Source: JAWRCU01 sp033542235 (GTDB taxonomy: Bacteria > Pseudomonadota > Alphaproteobacteria > Rhizobiales > Rhizobiaceae). From it: DNA of 64,000 bases. Under the pieces are notes generated by a model. It was not told where the DNA came from, did no database searches, and was given only the letters and a program-made list of their open reading frames with translations. Of this stretch, positions 51,179 to 59,522 are shown one piece after another (the first letter of the stretch is position 1; every line of letters begins with the position of its first letter). Made by a program: the position numbers and the translations under genes. The stretch covers positions 62,001 to 126,000 of the forward strand of contig NZ_JAWRCU010000013.1 in assembly GCF_033542235.1 (NCBI RefSeq), in the 5' to 3' direction.

Positions 51179-51202
51179 CATCGGTCTCAATGACAACCGA
51201 TG
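51179..51202. promoter_or_regulatory. Inverted repeat upstream of the PhyH-type gene
   Basis: CATCGGT (51179-51185) and ACCGATG (51196-51202) with a 10-base spacer, 14 bp before the start codon of the dioxygenase gene. The position suits an operator or a translation-controlling hairpin. The rest of the 249-bp gap to the serine hydrolase gene shows nothing definite. Confidence 0.35.
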
Positions 51203-51414
51203 ATGAGGAAGCTGACATAAATAAGCCCTTGGCGCTACTCGCTCATCTAGCTCGCCCGAACGCACGGCAGAAAACTATAAAGCGGGAGCCTACCAATTTT
51301 CAGCATAGGCAGGTCTTTTGTTTTCGCCCTTGGCTCTTGAACCGGCGGTAGGAATTGCCGCAGGCTAGAAAACCTCTCAATTGCTTCATCCACCGATCTG
51401 ATGAGAAATCGCGC

Positions 51415-52542
51415 ATGAATATAGAAGGTACCTGCGATCCCCGCTTTGCGGGCGTGCGCGATGCTTTTGCCGACTGTTTCGAGCAGGGCCTCGAACATGG
51501 CGCTGGCGTATCCGTGGTGGTCCACGGCAGGACCGTCGTCGAGCTATGGGGAGGCCATGCCGATGCTGCACGCACGCGTCCCTGGCGACGTGACACGCTC
51601 GTCAATGTCTGGTCCTCCACCAAGGGCGTAGTGGCACTCGCCATCGCAATGCTGGTGGAGCGCGGCAAGCTGGATTATGCCGCACCCGTCGCACGCTACT
51701 GGCCGGAATTCGCGGCCGGCGGTAAGGAGCGCATTACGCTTGATCTGCTGATGTCGCACCAGGCGGGGCTGAACGGTCTTGCCGTGCCGATGGCCGAAAC
51801 GGGCCTGCTCGCGTGGACGCCGTTTGTCGATGCGCTTGCCGCCATGTCGCCGCTATGGGAGCCGGGCAGCCGCTGTATCTATCACGCTCTTACCTATGGC
51901 CACCTCGCCGGCGAAGTGCTGCGCCGGGTCGACGGGCGCAGCGTGGGGCGCTTCATCGCAGAAGAAATCGCGGGCCCGCTTCAGGCCGATTTCCATGTCG
52001 GTCTGCCGGACCGCGACGATCGCCGGGTCGCCGAGATGATCGAGGGCCCGAAGGCTTCGGACTGGATCGACTTTGTCCGCGCCTCTCCTTTTCCACACGC
52101 ATGCGAGAATCCGGTACCGCGCGCATTGGCACCAAACGACCGCGCCTGGCGCGCCGCGGAAGTGCCGGGCGGCAATGGCCAGTCGACCGCACATGCACTC
52201 GCAAGGGTTTACGGCATGATGGCGGCTGGTGGCGTTTGGGAAGGCAAACGGCTGATCAATCCCAGTGCGATCGAAGAGGCAGCAAGACCACGCTTCCGTG
52301 GCATCGATGAAAGCTTCGCGGCACCGGCCGCCTTCGCGGCCGGTTACCAGATCGAAGATGTTGTCTATGCCGAACGCGCGTCGCCGCAAACCTTCGGCCA
52401 CACCGGCTGGGGCGGCGCCATGGGTTTTGCCGACCGCGGCGCCGCTGTGGGATTCGGCTATGTCACCAACCGGATGCTGGGTTTCGACGACGTGGACCCA
52501 CGCCGCAAAGGGTTGATCGACGCCGTCTACGATTCGCTCTGA
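51415..52542 (+). CDS. Class C beta-lactamase-fold serine hydrolase
   Basis: 375-aa serine hydrolase of the EstB/beta-lactamase class C family. The catalytic Ser and Lys are in the SxxK motif VWSSTKGVV; the Tyr motif is in YHALTYGHLAG; the third motif reads HTGWGG in place of KTG, as in esterases of this family. No signal peptide, so a cytoplasmic esterase or amidase is more likely than a beta-lactamase. ATG 51415 begins the conserved region; the frame is open 60 bases further up. Neighbours give no clue to substrate. Confidence 0.87.
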   Translation: MNIEGTCDPRFAGVRDAFADCFEQGLEHGAGVSVVVHGRTVVELWGGHADAARTRPWRRDTLVNVWSSTKGVVALAIAMLVERGKLDYAAPVARYWPEFAAGGKERITLDLLMSHQAGLNGLAVPMAETGLLAWTPFVDALAAMSPLWEPGSRCIYHALTYGHLAGEVLRRVDGRSVGRFIAEEIAGPLQADFHVGLPDRDDRRVAEMIEGPKASDWIDFVRASPFPHACENPVPRALAPNDRAWRAAEVPGGNGQSTAHALARVYGMMAAGGVWEGKRLINPSAIEEAARPRFRGIDESFAAPAAFAAGYQIEDVVYAERASPQTFGHTGWGGAMGFADRGAAVGFGYVTNRMLGFDDVDPRRKGLIDAVYDSL

Positions 52543-52614
52543 TCATACTCGCAGAATGGTCGGGCTGCCGCGAGATCCTTCCCGCGGTAGCCGAAATGAT
52601 CGAGCCTGGCCGGC

Positions 52615-53109
52615 TCACTTGGCGGCGCGGAGTTGGAAATTCGTGACACCCAGCGCAACGTTGAGGCCGGTCTGGCCCTGCACGCTGACGGGTTGCAGGT
52701 GGAAAGTGTTACCAGAGCCGCCGACTAGCACGTTCGCGCCTCCGCCGACCCCGGCCGTTGCTTCTGCGCTGGCTCCGACATAACCACCCGCCAATGACCG
52801 AGGCTTGTAGATGTTGAGGCTCGGTCCCAACACCATCCATCGCATCACGCCCCCTTTGGTGTGGCCGATATCGACGCCCCACTTGCTCACACTGCCGGTA
52901 TATGTTTCGGGCGCGAACTTCGTATTGGTAGGCTTGAAGGTGCAACTGACGGGCTTCTGTGAGCCGATGATGAAGCCTGTGCCGCTGCCGATCGCGCAAT
53001 CGAGCATGCCAAGCTCGACGCCTGCGCGCTGGGTGGCTGCAAAGGGAGTGGCGACCGGCAAGGTTGAGATGGCGAAGGCGGCAAGCGCCGCAAGACTGAT
53101 CCGTTTCAT
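52615..53109 (-). CDS. DUF992 exported protein, copy 2
   Basis: 164-aa paralog of the protein at 48085-48549. Signal peptide MKRISLAALAAFAISTLPVA; mature domain starts near VELGMLDCAIGSGTGFIIGS, with the paired Cys in PVSCTF. It shares with copy 1 the VDIGHTKGG/VDVGYTHQG segment, the GGGANVLVGG run and the terminal QGQTGLNVALGVTNFQL. CAGGAGAGTGTC precedes the ATG. The pair may reflect an old duplication with four unrelated genes now between them. Confidence 0.87.
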   Translation of the reverse strand: MKRISLAALAAFAISTLPVATPFAATQRAGVELGMLDCAIGSGTGFIIGSQKPVSCTFKPTNTKFAPETYTGSVSKWGVDIGHTKGGVMRWMVLGPSLNIYKPRSLAGGYVGASAEATAGVGGGANVLVGGSGNTFHLQPVSVQGQTGLNVALGVTNFQLRAAK

Positions 53110-53206
53110 GACACTCTCCTGGGTTGGACAGCAATCACCAAACAACGGACAGTCAGAACGAATGTTCCGACGGCGTCATGCGGGTGCCTTCTGACTGGAT
53201 CGGGCT

Positions 53207-54046
53207 TCAGCCGTTGCGGGTGCGCGCCAGCCCTTCGATCGCAGGCTGGTAGTTAGGATCGATCTGCTTGGCGTGCCCATATGATTTGGCGGCTTTCGCC
53301 TTGTCGCCACGCCGCTCGTACACCAGAGCCTGGTTTGCCCAGCTCTCGGCGATGCGTTCGTTGAGCTTGATCGCCTGGTTGAAGTCGGCGAAAGCGTTGT
53401 CGTCGTCGTTCAGCGCCAGATAGGAAATACCCCGGCCATTATAGGGTTCGGGTGAATCGGGCGAGAGCGAAATGGCCGTCGAGAAATCCTCGATCGCGAA
53501 GGCATGCTGGCCCTGGCTCTGGTAGATCAAGCCGCGACGATGGTAGGCGCGGCCATCGGTGGTGTCGAGCTGGATCGCCTTCTGGAAGTCGTTGAAGGCA
53601 AGCTGCGTCTGGCCTGCTTTGCGATAGAGGTCACCGCGCCCGATATAGGCGGCGTCGTAGTTGGGATTGATCTGGATCGCACGATTGTAGTCGGCCTGCG
53701 CCTTCGCCTGGTCGCCCAGGTAACGGTAGATCAGCGCGCGGTTGGAATAGGCTTGATAGTAGTTCGCGTTGAGCGCGATCGCCTTGTCGAAATCCGACAG
53801 AGCCTCATGATATCGGCCGGCACGGCCATAAGCCGAGCCGCGAACGTTGTAGGCTTCCGGATCATTCGGGCTGCGGTTGATGACCGCCGTCAGGGAGGCA
53901 ATGTTCTCCGAAGAGCCCTGGGCTGCCTCGATCGGTGCCACCTCGCCGTTGGTCTGGCATGCTGCGAGCGGCAAACCGGCAGTCAGCAGGGCAACGAAAA
54001 CGCCGTCCCGCCAGAAGCTCTTTCGGCGGCTCGCAACTTGATGCAT
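53207..54046 (-). CDS. TPR-repeat lipoprotein
   Basis: 279-aa protein with a lipoprotein-type signal (hydrophobic VFVALLTAGLPLAAC, Cys near residue 30) and then about six tetratricopeptide repeats from residue 62 (for example AYNVRGSAYGRAGRYHEALS DFDKAIAL, and similar units about every 34 residues). A superhelical protein-binding scaffold on the periplasmic side is expected. AGGGACCTGACCGC precedes the ATG. No enzyme domain. Related rhizobial proteins are annotated only as TPR proteins. Confidence 0.85.
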   Translation of the reverse strand: MHQVASRRKSFWRDGVFVALLTAGLPLAACQTNGEVAPIEAAQGSSENIASLTAVINRSPNDPEAYNVRGSAYGRAGRYHEALSDFDKAIALNANYYQAYSNRALIYRYLGDQAKAQADYNRAIQINPNYDAAYIGRGDLYRKAGQTQLAFNDFQKAIQLDTTDGRAYHRRGLIYQSQGQHAFAIEDFSTAISLSPDSPEPYNGRGISYLALNDDDNAFADFNQAIKLNERIAESWANQALVYERRGDKAKAAKSYGHAKQIDPNYQPAIEGLARTRNG

Positions 54047-54182
54047 GCGGTCAGGTCCCTTTGCGCACCGCGTCGGTGGCCTTGCTCTCCATGAAGCCCG
54101 GACACGCGGGCAAACAAAAAGGTGGCGGTGCTATGTCACCACCACCCGCGTATCGTCGGAAAAGGACGAAAACTTGGCGTTT

Positions 54183-54458
54183 TCAACGCGCCGGACGCGC
54201 AGCCTGGCCAACTCCCGCACGCGGTGAGCCAGCTGCCGCGCGCGGTGAGCCGGGGATCAGGCCCTCGCGCTGCGCCCGCTTACGGGCAAGTTTGCGGGCG
54301 CGGCGGACGGCCTCGGCCTTCTCGCGGGCGCGCTTCTCGGACGGCTTCTCGTAGTGTCCGCGCATCTTCATCTCGCGGAAAATGCCCTCGCGCTGCATCT
54401 TCTTCTTCAGCGCGCGAAGCGCTTGGTCAACATTGTTGTCGCGGACGAGTACCTGCAC
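54183..54458 (-). CDS. rpsU: Ribosomal protein S21, with extended C-terminus
   Basis: 91-aa small-subunit protein. The conserved core is MQVLVRDNNVDQALRALKKK followed by REGIFREMKMRGHYEKPSEK and a strongly basic helix (RARKLARKRAQREG). S21 helps start-site selection by contacting the anti-Shine-Dalgarno end of 16S RNA. The start is GTG at 54458 with AAGGAACAC before it. Beyond the usual end the protein has a tail GSPRAAAGSPRAGVGQAARP, encoded by an imperfect tandem duplication; E. coli S21 is 71 aa. Confidence 0.93.
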   Translation of the reverse strand: MQVLVRDNNVDQALRALKKKMQREGIFREMKMRGHYEKPSEKRAREKAEAVRRARKLARKRAQREGLIPGSPRAAAGSPRAGVGQAARPAR

Positions 54459-54792
54459 GTGTGTTCCTTGTTTAGGGTTCGATCTGTCGGGCAGTCGGCG
54501 AAAAGCCCTACTGCCCTCGCGATGGACTCCACCGCGAATTGTCGCGGCTGATAGCAGAATCAGGGTAAGATGTCGAGTGCCTTGGCGCTGCCGCGATCGA
54601 AATACCGAACACACCGTAAAGGCGCCTGACTCCGAGCCGTGTGTGCCGGAAGCGGATATCTGGCCCACAACTTTCCCATGACTGACTCCCGGCCGATTTC
54701 AGATCGACAATCATAGGCGTCTCGTGTAGCCAACGCCTCCCCGCCGCGCGGCGGGTCCCAGACAGCAGCTCCCGAGAAAATTGAGGCATGTC
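54459..54792. other. Divergent intergenic region rpsU / hsp70-like
   Basis: 334 bp between divergent genes, no gene seen. Contains the promoter and leader of rpsU. A GC-rich hairpin CCCCGCCGCGCGGCGGG lies near 54740, in the leader of the Hsp70-like gene. Confidence 0.5.
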
Positions 54793-56049
54793 ATGAAGCC
54801 CGACTATGGCGGCATCGACTTCGGCACGTCGAATTCCACTGCGGCGGTGTTCGGGCAGGGCGGGCCGAGACTGGTTGCGCTCGAGGATGAGCACATTGCC
54901 ATGCCGAGTGCGGTGTTCTTCAATTTCGAGGACGACCGCACCTATTTCGGGCGCCAGGCGATCGAAGAATATACTTCCAACACGGAAGGACGGCTGCTGC
55001 GTGCCCTCAAGAGCATTCTCGGCACGTCGCTCATTCGAGAAAAGACACGGCTCAAGGGCCATTCCATTGCATTCTCGGATATCGTCGGTGGGTTCATCGC
55101 CTATCTGAAGGAGAGAATAGAGGCTGACCTGGACGCCGGCCTGGACAAGCTCGTGCTCGGGCGGCCGGTTCGCTTCGTCGATGACGACGACGAAGCAGAC
55201 GCCCGGGCACAGGCCGAACTCGAGAAGGCGGCGCAGAGCCGCGGCTGCCGCCATGTCGAATTCCAGTTCGAGCCGATCGCGGCCGCGCTCGATTACGAGC
55301 AGCGCGTCGAGCGCGAGGAACTGGCCTTCATCGTGGACATCGGCGGCGGCACGTCCGATTTTTCGATCGTCCGCGTCTCGCCCGAGGGCAGGGTAGCCTC
55401 CGACCGCAAGAACGATATCCTCGCCAATGCCGGCGTGCATATCGGCGGGACCGATTTCGATCGCCTGCTCTCCATCGCGACCGTCATGCCCGAGTTCGGG
55501 CTTTCCACGCCCACCAAGGATGCAAAGCGCAATCTGCCGGTCGCCTATTTTTACGACCTTGCCACCTGGCAGCGCATTCACTTCCTCTACACGTCCAAGG
55601 CAATGAGCGACCTCAGGCAGATTCGCTACGAGGCGGCGCGCCCGGAACTGGTCGAGCGCATGATCGAGGTCATCGCCCATCGCCAGGGGCATGCGTTGGC
55701 GGCAAAAGTCGAGCAGGCCAAGATCGCGCTGACCGACCGTGCAGAGACGGACATCATTCTCGATATGCTGGACGATCGCCTCATGCTGTCGATTTCGGCT
55801 GCTGACCTTTCCCGGGCCATCACCAACTCGGTCCAGCGCATCGCCGACACCGCGCTCAAAACGCTCAGGGATGCCGAGGTCACGGCCGAGCGCATCAACA
55901 CCGTGTTCCTGACGGGCGGATCGACTGCGGTTCCTCAGGTCCGCAGCGGCATCCTCGGCCTGTTCCCTCACGCAGAGGTTATCGAGGGTGACATGTTCGG
56001 CAGCGTCGGCCTCGGTCTGGCCATCGACGCGCACCGCAAATTCGCCTGA
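54793..56049 (+). CDS. Hsp70-family protein, YegD-like
   Basis: 418-aa actin-fold ATPase related to DnaK but lacking its substrate-binding domain. Phosphate-binding loops: IDFGTSNSTAAVFG at the start, VDIGGGTSDFSIVRV near residue 190, and LTGGSTAVPQVRSGI near 380. Insertions and lengths match YegD-like proteins, which are not known to fold clients in the DnaK cycle. Start at ATG 54793 (MKPDYGGIDFG); TTG 54781 is in frame but lacks support. It stands alone upstream of an MFS gene. Confidence 0.87.
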   Translation: MKPDYGGIDFGTSNSTAAVFGQGGPRLVALEDEHIAMPSAVFFNFEDDRTYFGRQAIEEYTSNTEGRLLRALKSILGTSLIREKTRLKGHSIAFSDIVGGFIAYLKERIEADLDAGLDKLVLGRPVRFVDDDDEADARAQAELEKAAQSRGCRHVEFQFEPIAAALDYEQRVEREELAFIVDIGGGTSDFSIVRVSPEGRVASDRKNDILANAGVHIGGTDFDRLLSIATVMPEFGLSTPTKDAKRNLPVAYFYDLATWQRIHFLYTSKAMSDLRQIRYEAARPELVERMIEVIAHRQGHALAAKVEQAKIALTDRAETDIILDMLDDRLMLSISAADLSRAITNSVQRIADTALKTLRDAEVTAERINTVFLTGGSTAVPQVRSGILGLFPHAEVIEGDMFGSVGLGLAIDAHRKFA

Positions 56050-56151
56050 AGCGCAACGGCCCATGATGGCCGGCCGAGGCATGCTGGCCTGTCACTTGGC
56101 CGAGGCTGTGCCATCACAGCGCAGGATGGACTCACTAAGTGATCGCGCGAC

Positions 56152-56163
56152 ATTATCGATAAT
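56152..56163. promoter_or_regulatory. Palindrome ATTATCGATAAT upstream of the Fsr-type MFS gene
   Basis: Perfect 12-bp palindrome, 34 bp before the TTG start of the transporter gene. An ATCGAT-centred A/T-flanked site could bind a LysR- or TetR-type factor; no regulator gene is adjacent. Confidence 0.35.
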
Positions 56164-56197
56164 TCCGGGCGATCCGCCGATTTTCTCGGAGCCAGAG

Positions 56198-57421
56198 TTG
56201 ACCGACACGACAGTTACTGCTGATCCCGCACGCCCTTCGGCTGCGGCACAAGGCACGGTGATGGCGATCATCCTCGCCGTCAGCTTCGGCCACATGGTCA
56301 ACGACATCATGCAGTCGATGCTGCCTGCCATCTATCCGATGCTGAAGGACGGCTTTCATCTCGACTTCTGGCAGATCGGCCTGCTCACAATGGCCTTCCA
56401 GGTCACGGCATCGCTGCTGCAGCCGGGGATCGGCATGTATACCGACAAGCGGCCGCTGCCATACTCGCTGCCGGTCGGCATGGCCTCGTCGCTGATCGGC
56501 CTTGTCGTGCTGGGCTTCGCGCCGAGCTATGAAATGCTTGTCGTCGGCTCCATGCTCATCGGCTTCGGCTCGGCGATCTTCCATCCGGAATCGTCGCGTG
56601 TCGCCCGGCTCGCCTCTGGCGGACGGTTCGGGTTGGCGCAGTCGCTGTTTCAGCTCGGTGGCAATTTCGGCCAGGCAGTCGGGCCGCTGCTCGCAGCCTT
56701 TATCGTTGTTCCGTTTGGCCAGGTGAGCGTCTCCTGGTTCACGGCGCTTGCCCTAGTCGGCATCGTGGTGCTTTGGCAGGTTGGTGGCTGGTACAGCGCC
56801 CATTTGCGCGAGCGCGCCCAACGCAAAGCCGCAGCCAGCACATCTCCGACGCTACCCAGGCGCACGGTGCTGATCGCACTCACCGTGCTCACTGTTCTCA
56901 CCTTCTCGAAGAACATCTATACGGCCTGCCTTTCGAGCTACTACACCTTCTATGTGATCCACAAATTCGGGGTGACCGTGCAGCACTCTCAGCTGATGCT
57001 GTTCCTGTTCCTCGGCGCGTCGGCCGCGGGGCTGGTGCTCGGCGGCCTCTTCGGCGACCGCTTCGGGCCGAAGGCGGTGATCTGGTTCTCGATCCTGGGC
57101 GTGCTTCCCTTCACACTGGCGCTGCCATATGCGGACCTTGTCTGGTCGAACATACTGGTGATCCTGATCGGCCTGATCCTGTCGTCGGCCTTCTCGGCGA
57201 TCGTGGTGCTCGCGCAGGAGCTGGTGCCCGGGCGCGTCGGTCTGGTCGCGGGCATCTTCTTCGGGCTCGCCTTCGGCTTCGGCGGCATCGGTGCAGCGCT
57301 GCTCGGCGTCATCGCCGACGAGAAGGGCATCGACTACGTCTTCTGGCTATGCTCGTTCCTGCCACTTTTTGGGCTGCTCACCATTTTCCTGCCGGATATG
57401 AAGACGGCGAAGGCACGCTGA
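56198..57421 (+). CDS. MFS transporter, fosmidomycin-resistance (Fsr) type
   Basis: About 407 aa with 12 membrane helices. The first helix region SFGHMVNDIMQSMLPAIYPM and the loop FGSAIFHPESSRVARLASGG RFG are characteristic of the Fsr group of drug exporters. Second half begins after a basic linker (LRERAQRKAAASTSPTLPRR). No ATG is well placed: TTG 56198 has GGAG upstream and leaves a short N-terminus; ATG 56126 would add 24 residues. The palindrome at 56152 would be upstream of the TTG start but inside the longer form. Confidence 0.85.
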   Translation: MTDTTVTADPARPSAAAQGTVMAIILAVSFGHMVNDIMQSMLPAIYPMLKDGFHLDFWQIGLLTMAFQVTASLLQPGIGMYTDKRPLPYSLPVGMASSLIGLVVLGFAPSYEMLVVGSMLIGFGSAIFHPESSRVARLASGGRFGLAQSLFQLGGNFGQAVGPLLAAFIVVPFGQVSVSWFTALALVGIVVLWQVGGWYSAHLRERAQRKAAASTSPTLPRRTVLIALTVLTVLTFSKNIYTACLSSYYTFYVIHKFGVTVQHSQLMLFLFLGASAAGLVLGGLFGDRFGPKAVIWFSILGVLPFTLALPYADLVWSNILVILIGLILSSAFSAIVVLAQELVPGRVGLVAGIFFGLAFGFGGIGAALLGVIADEKGIDYVFWLCSFLPLFGLLTIFLPDMKTAKAR

Positions 57422-57757
57422 TCAGCTCGGCGCAGGCAGGGCCAGGAGCCTTGCCGCATCCGAAGGGGCGAGAGCGGTGCCGGCAATGAACGCAGTCCGC
57501 GGTAGTGGTGGCTGCATCAACGGGCCACCGGGCATGAGCTCTCCCTAAGCTCAGCATCTGTCGGCTTTCCACACGATCGGCGGCGGCTGTCGAATTGCTG
57601 CGACATGTGCCGCGGCACGCGGAGGTGCGACCGCCGGCCTGCCGACAAGGGGTGTTCGAGCATTTAGCGGGCTTGAGCTCGCAAAGAGGTTTACGGCTTG
57701 CGGGCCAAAATCAACGGTTGCAGATTGTACGTTTGTTGCCCTTGGGGAAAGCCAGCA
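57422..57757. other. Intergenic region before the orphan protein gene
   Basis: 336 bp with no convincing gene. GGCCACCGGGCATGAGCTCTC-like GC-rich sequence gives way to a more mixed segment near 57700 that should carry the promoter of the next gene; TTGGGGAAAGCCAGCA is its ribosome-binding region. Confidence 0.45.
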
Positions 57758-58213
57758 ATGAAGCCGTACATCTATGGACCGAAATTCATGTGGAACCTCG
57801 ACGCGTCCGTTGGTAAGGGCGGCAGCAACAGCGACCCTTGCGACGTGTCGTTCATCCAATGGTATTACATCCTTGCGGCCGATTTTCACCTTACGGACCT
57901 GGACAGGAAGGTCCTCTACCGCAAGGTGCAACTCACCGGCACCTGCGCCGGAACCGACGCTGATCCGCTTGTCCAGGCAATTCTCGCCCACCAGCGTATC
58001 CTCAACCATCCGCAGATCGACGGCAGGATCAGTGTCGTGCACGGCACGGCCAAAATCGGGGCGTCGGCGTTCTTCCTGCTGCGTCTCGAAGCGCGTTTTG
58101 CGGTCATGTATCCGGACAAATGGCCGAGGCTGGACCTGATTCCGAGGTGCCCGCCGAAGGTGGCCGAGGTCTCGCGCTATGCCATTCCAGCAATGAGCGA
58201 GTTGACGCAGTGA
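57758..58213 (+). CDS. Unknown 151-aa protein
   Basis: I do not recognise this protein. It has no signal peptide or membrane helix. The N-terminus MKPYIYGPKFMWNLDASVGK continues GGSNSDPCDVSFIQWYYIL, a pattern (VGxGGxNxxxDVxxIQ) seen in small domains that pack a helix after a glycine turn, as in peptidoglycan-binding-like repeats. Three cysteines (SDPCDV, TGTCAG, PRCPPK) are spread through it. The GGGGAAAGCCAGCA region before ATG 57758 and the codon use support it. An opposing frame on the minus strand (57551-58237) exists, but has no domain and no ribosome-binding site. Confidence 0.6.
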   Translation: MKPYIYGPKFMWNLDASVGKGGSNSDPCDVSFIQWYYILAADFHLTDLDRKVLYRKVQLTGTCAGTDADPLVQAILAHQRILNHPQIDGRISVVHGTAKIGASAFFLLRLEARFAVMYPDKWPRLDLIPRCPPKVAEVSRYAIPAMSELTQ

Positions 58214-58246
58214 TCGAGACTGCTCGGCGACCTCCAATTACAAATT

Positions 58247-59005
58247 TCAGATCCGATTGATCGAGATCCCGCCATCGGCGAGGAGCGCCGCGCCCGTGGT
58301 GAAACTAGACGCGTCAGAGGCAAGGTAGAGCGCCGAACGTGCGATCTCCTCCGGCGTTGCGACGCGCTTCAACGCATGGAGGCTTTCCACGAAGCTCCGC
58401 GACTCCGGGGTCTTGAAAGTCGCGGCCGGCGTATCCGTGCCGCCCGGCAGCAGCGCGTTCACGCGCACACCCTTCGGCCCATATTCGGCGGCAAGCACCT
58501 GGGTGAGGCCGATGAGGCCGGCCTTGCTCGCGGCATAGGCCGTCATTCCCGGCATGCCGACAGTGTGGCCTACGAATGTGCAGGTGAAGATGAGCGAGCC
58601 GCCGCCGCGTTCAATCATCGCCGGTATCTGGTATTTGGCGCCAAGGAAGGCGCCGGTCAGGTTGACGTCCAGCGTATCGCGCCAGGCTTGCAGCGAGAGA
58701 TCGAAAACCGGCCCCATTTGGCCGACCACGCCTGCATTGTTGAAAGCGATATCAAGGCCGCCGAACCGCTTGACGGCGAGGTCAACCAGCGCTTCGGCAT
58801 GGTCCTCGTCTACGACGTCGCCGGCAAGCGCAACGGCGTCGCCACCCGCCTCGGCTATTTCCGAAACGAGCCTGTCCAGCTCCGACTGCCGGCGCGCCGT
58901 TGCGACGACCTTGGCGCCCTGCTCGGCAAACAGGACGGCAGTTGCCCGTCCGATCCCCGAGCTTGCTCCGGTGACGATGGTAACCTTGTTGGTGAGTGCG
59001 AACAT
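58247..59005 (-). CDS. Short-chain dehydrogenase/reductase (SDR)
   Basis: 252-aa classical SDR oxidoreductase. The NAD(P) motif TGASSGIGRATAVLF, the FNNAGVVGQMGP segment and the catalytic Y-x-x-x-K in MTAYAASKAGLIGLTQ are present, as is the C-terminal SDASSFTTGAALLADGG. At the position of the catalytic Ser (about 14 residues before Tyr) the sequence reads FTCTFVGH, with Thr and Cys and no Ser. Related proteins often have TSTFVGH. AAGGAGCGGAGA precedes ATG 59005. Substrate unknown. Confidence 0.9.
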   Translation of the reverse strand: MFALTNKVTIVTGASSGIGRATAVLFAEQGAKVVATARRQSELDRLVSEIAEAGGDAVALAGDVVDEDHAEALVDLAVKRFGGLDIAFNNAGVVGQMGPVFDLSLQAWRDTLDVNLTGAFLGAKYQIPAMIERGGGSLIFTCTFVGHTVGMPGMTAYAASKAGLIGLTQVLAAEYGPKGVRVNALLPGGTDTPAATFKTPESRSFVESLHALKRVATPEEIARSALYLASDASSFTTGAALLADGGISINRI

Positions 59006-59093
59006 TCTCCGCTCCTTGCAATGGTGTGAGCCGGAAGCCGCCGGCTAGCGGCGACGTGATCGCAGACGCGAAGCGGACCAGCCACCCGAAACC

Positions 59094-59157
59094 TGCGGCG
59101 CAAGGTGGCAGGCATCGTCGCAAAAATCGCAATGGTGGCAGCGCCTTCTGGCTGGCG
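59094..59157 (+). repeat. Dispersed repeat, family E copy 1
   Basis: TGCGGCGCAAGGTGGCAGGC followed by ATCGTCGCAAAAATCGCAATGGTGGCAGCGCC..., similar over about 64 bp (roughly three quarters identical) to 61138-61202. It lies upstream of the SDR gene in the 517-bp gap to the HerA-like gene; the rest of that gap is the family B palindrome at 59235-59438. Confidence 0.7.
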
Positions 59158-59234
59158 TGTCCTGCAATTCGGCTGGCGCAGCCCTTCATCGCGCGAAGCC
59201 ATTTGAAAGGGGAAGGACCATACGGACGGCTGTA

Positions 59235-59438
59235 AGATTTTGACCGTTGGCGCCGCCCCTCACCTGCCTGCCGGCATCCTCTCCCCGTAAACGGGGAGAG
59301 GCACGACTGCCGTTTTGGTTTCGCAAATCGCCAGCATTATAGAAGAAGCGCCATCAAAAACGGCCGGCGTCCTTCTCCCCGTTTACGGGGAGAAGTGCCC
59401 GGCAGGGCGATGAGGGGCAGCGCCAACGGTCAAAATCT
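59235..59438. repeat. Palindromic element, family B copy 3 (204 bp)
   Basis: Outer arms AGATTTTGACCGTTGGCGC (59235) and GCGCCAACGGTCAAAATCT (ending 59438) enclose the family B core GCCCCTCA ... TGAGGGGC and two internal CTCCCCGTAAACGGGGAG hairpins. It lies between the HerA-like gene and the SDR gene, both on the minus strand. Confidence 0.88.
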
Positions 59439-59522
59439 ATCATCGCCAGTATCAACCGCCGAAGGCAACATGTTCGCCGGCATCCCCTCGCGCTCAATGG
59501 GCAGCAGAATTTCGCCTGAGCC

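Noticed and set aside
57551..58237. 228-codon minus-strand frame opposite the orphan protein gene
   Set aside because: No ribosome-binding site and shadow-like Arg-rich composition. The plus-strand frame has a good site and protein-like composition, although this choice is less sure than the others.
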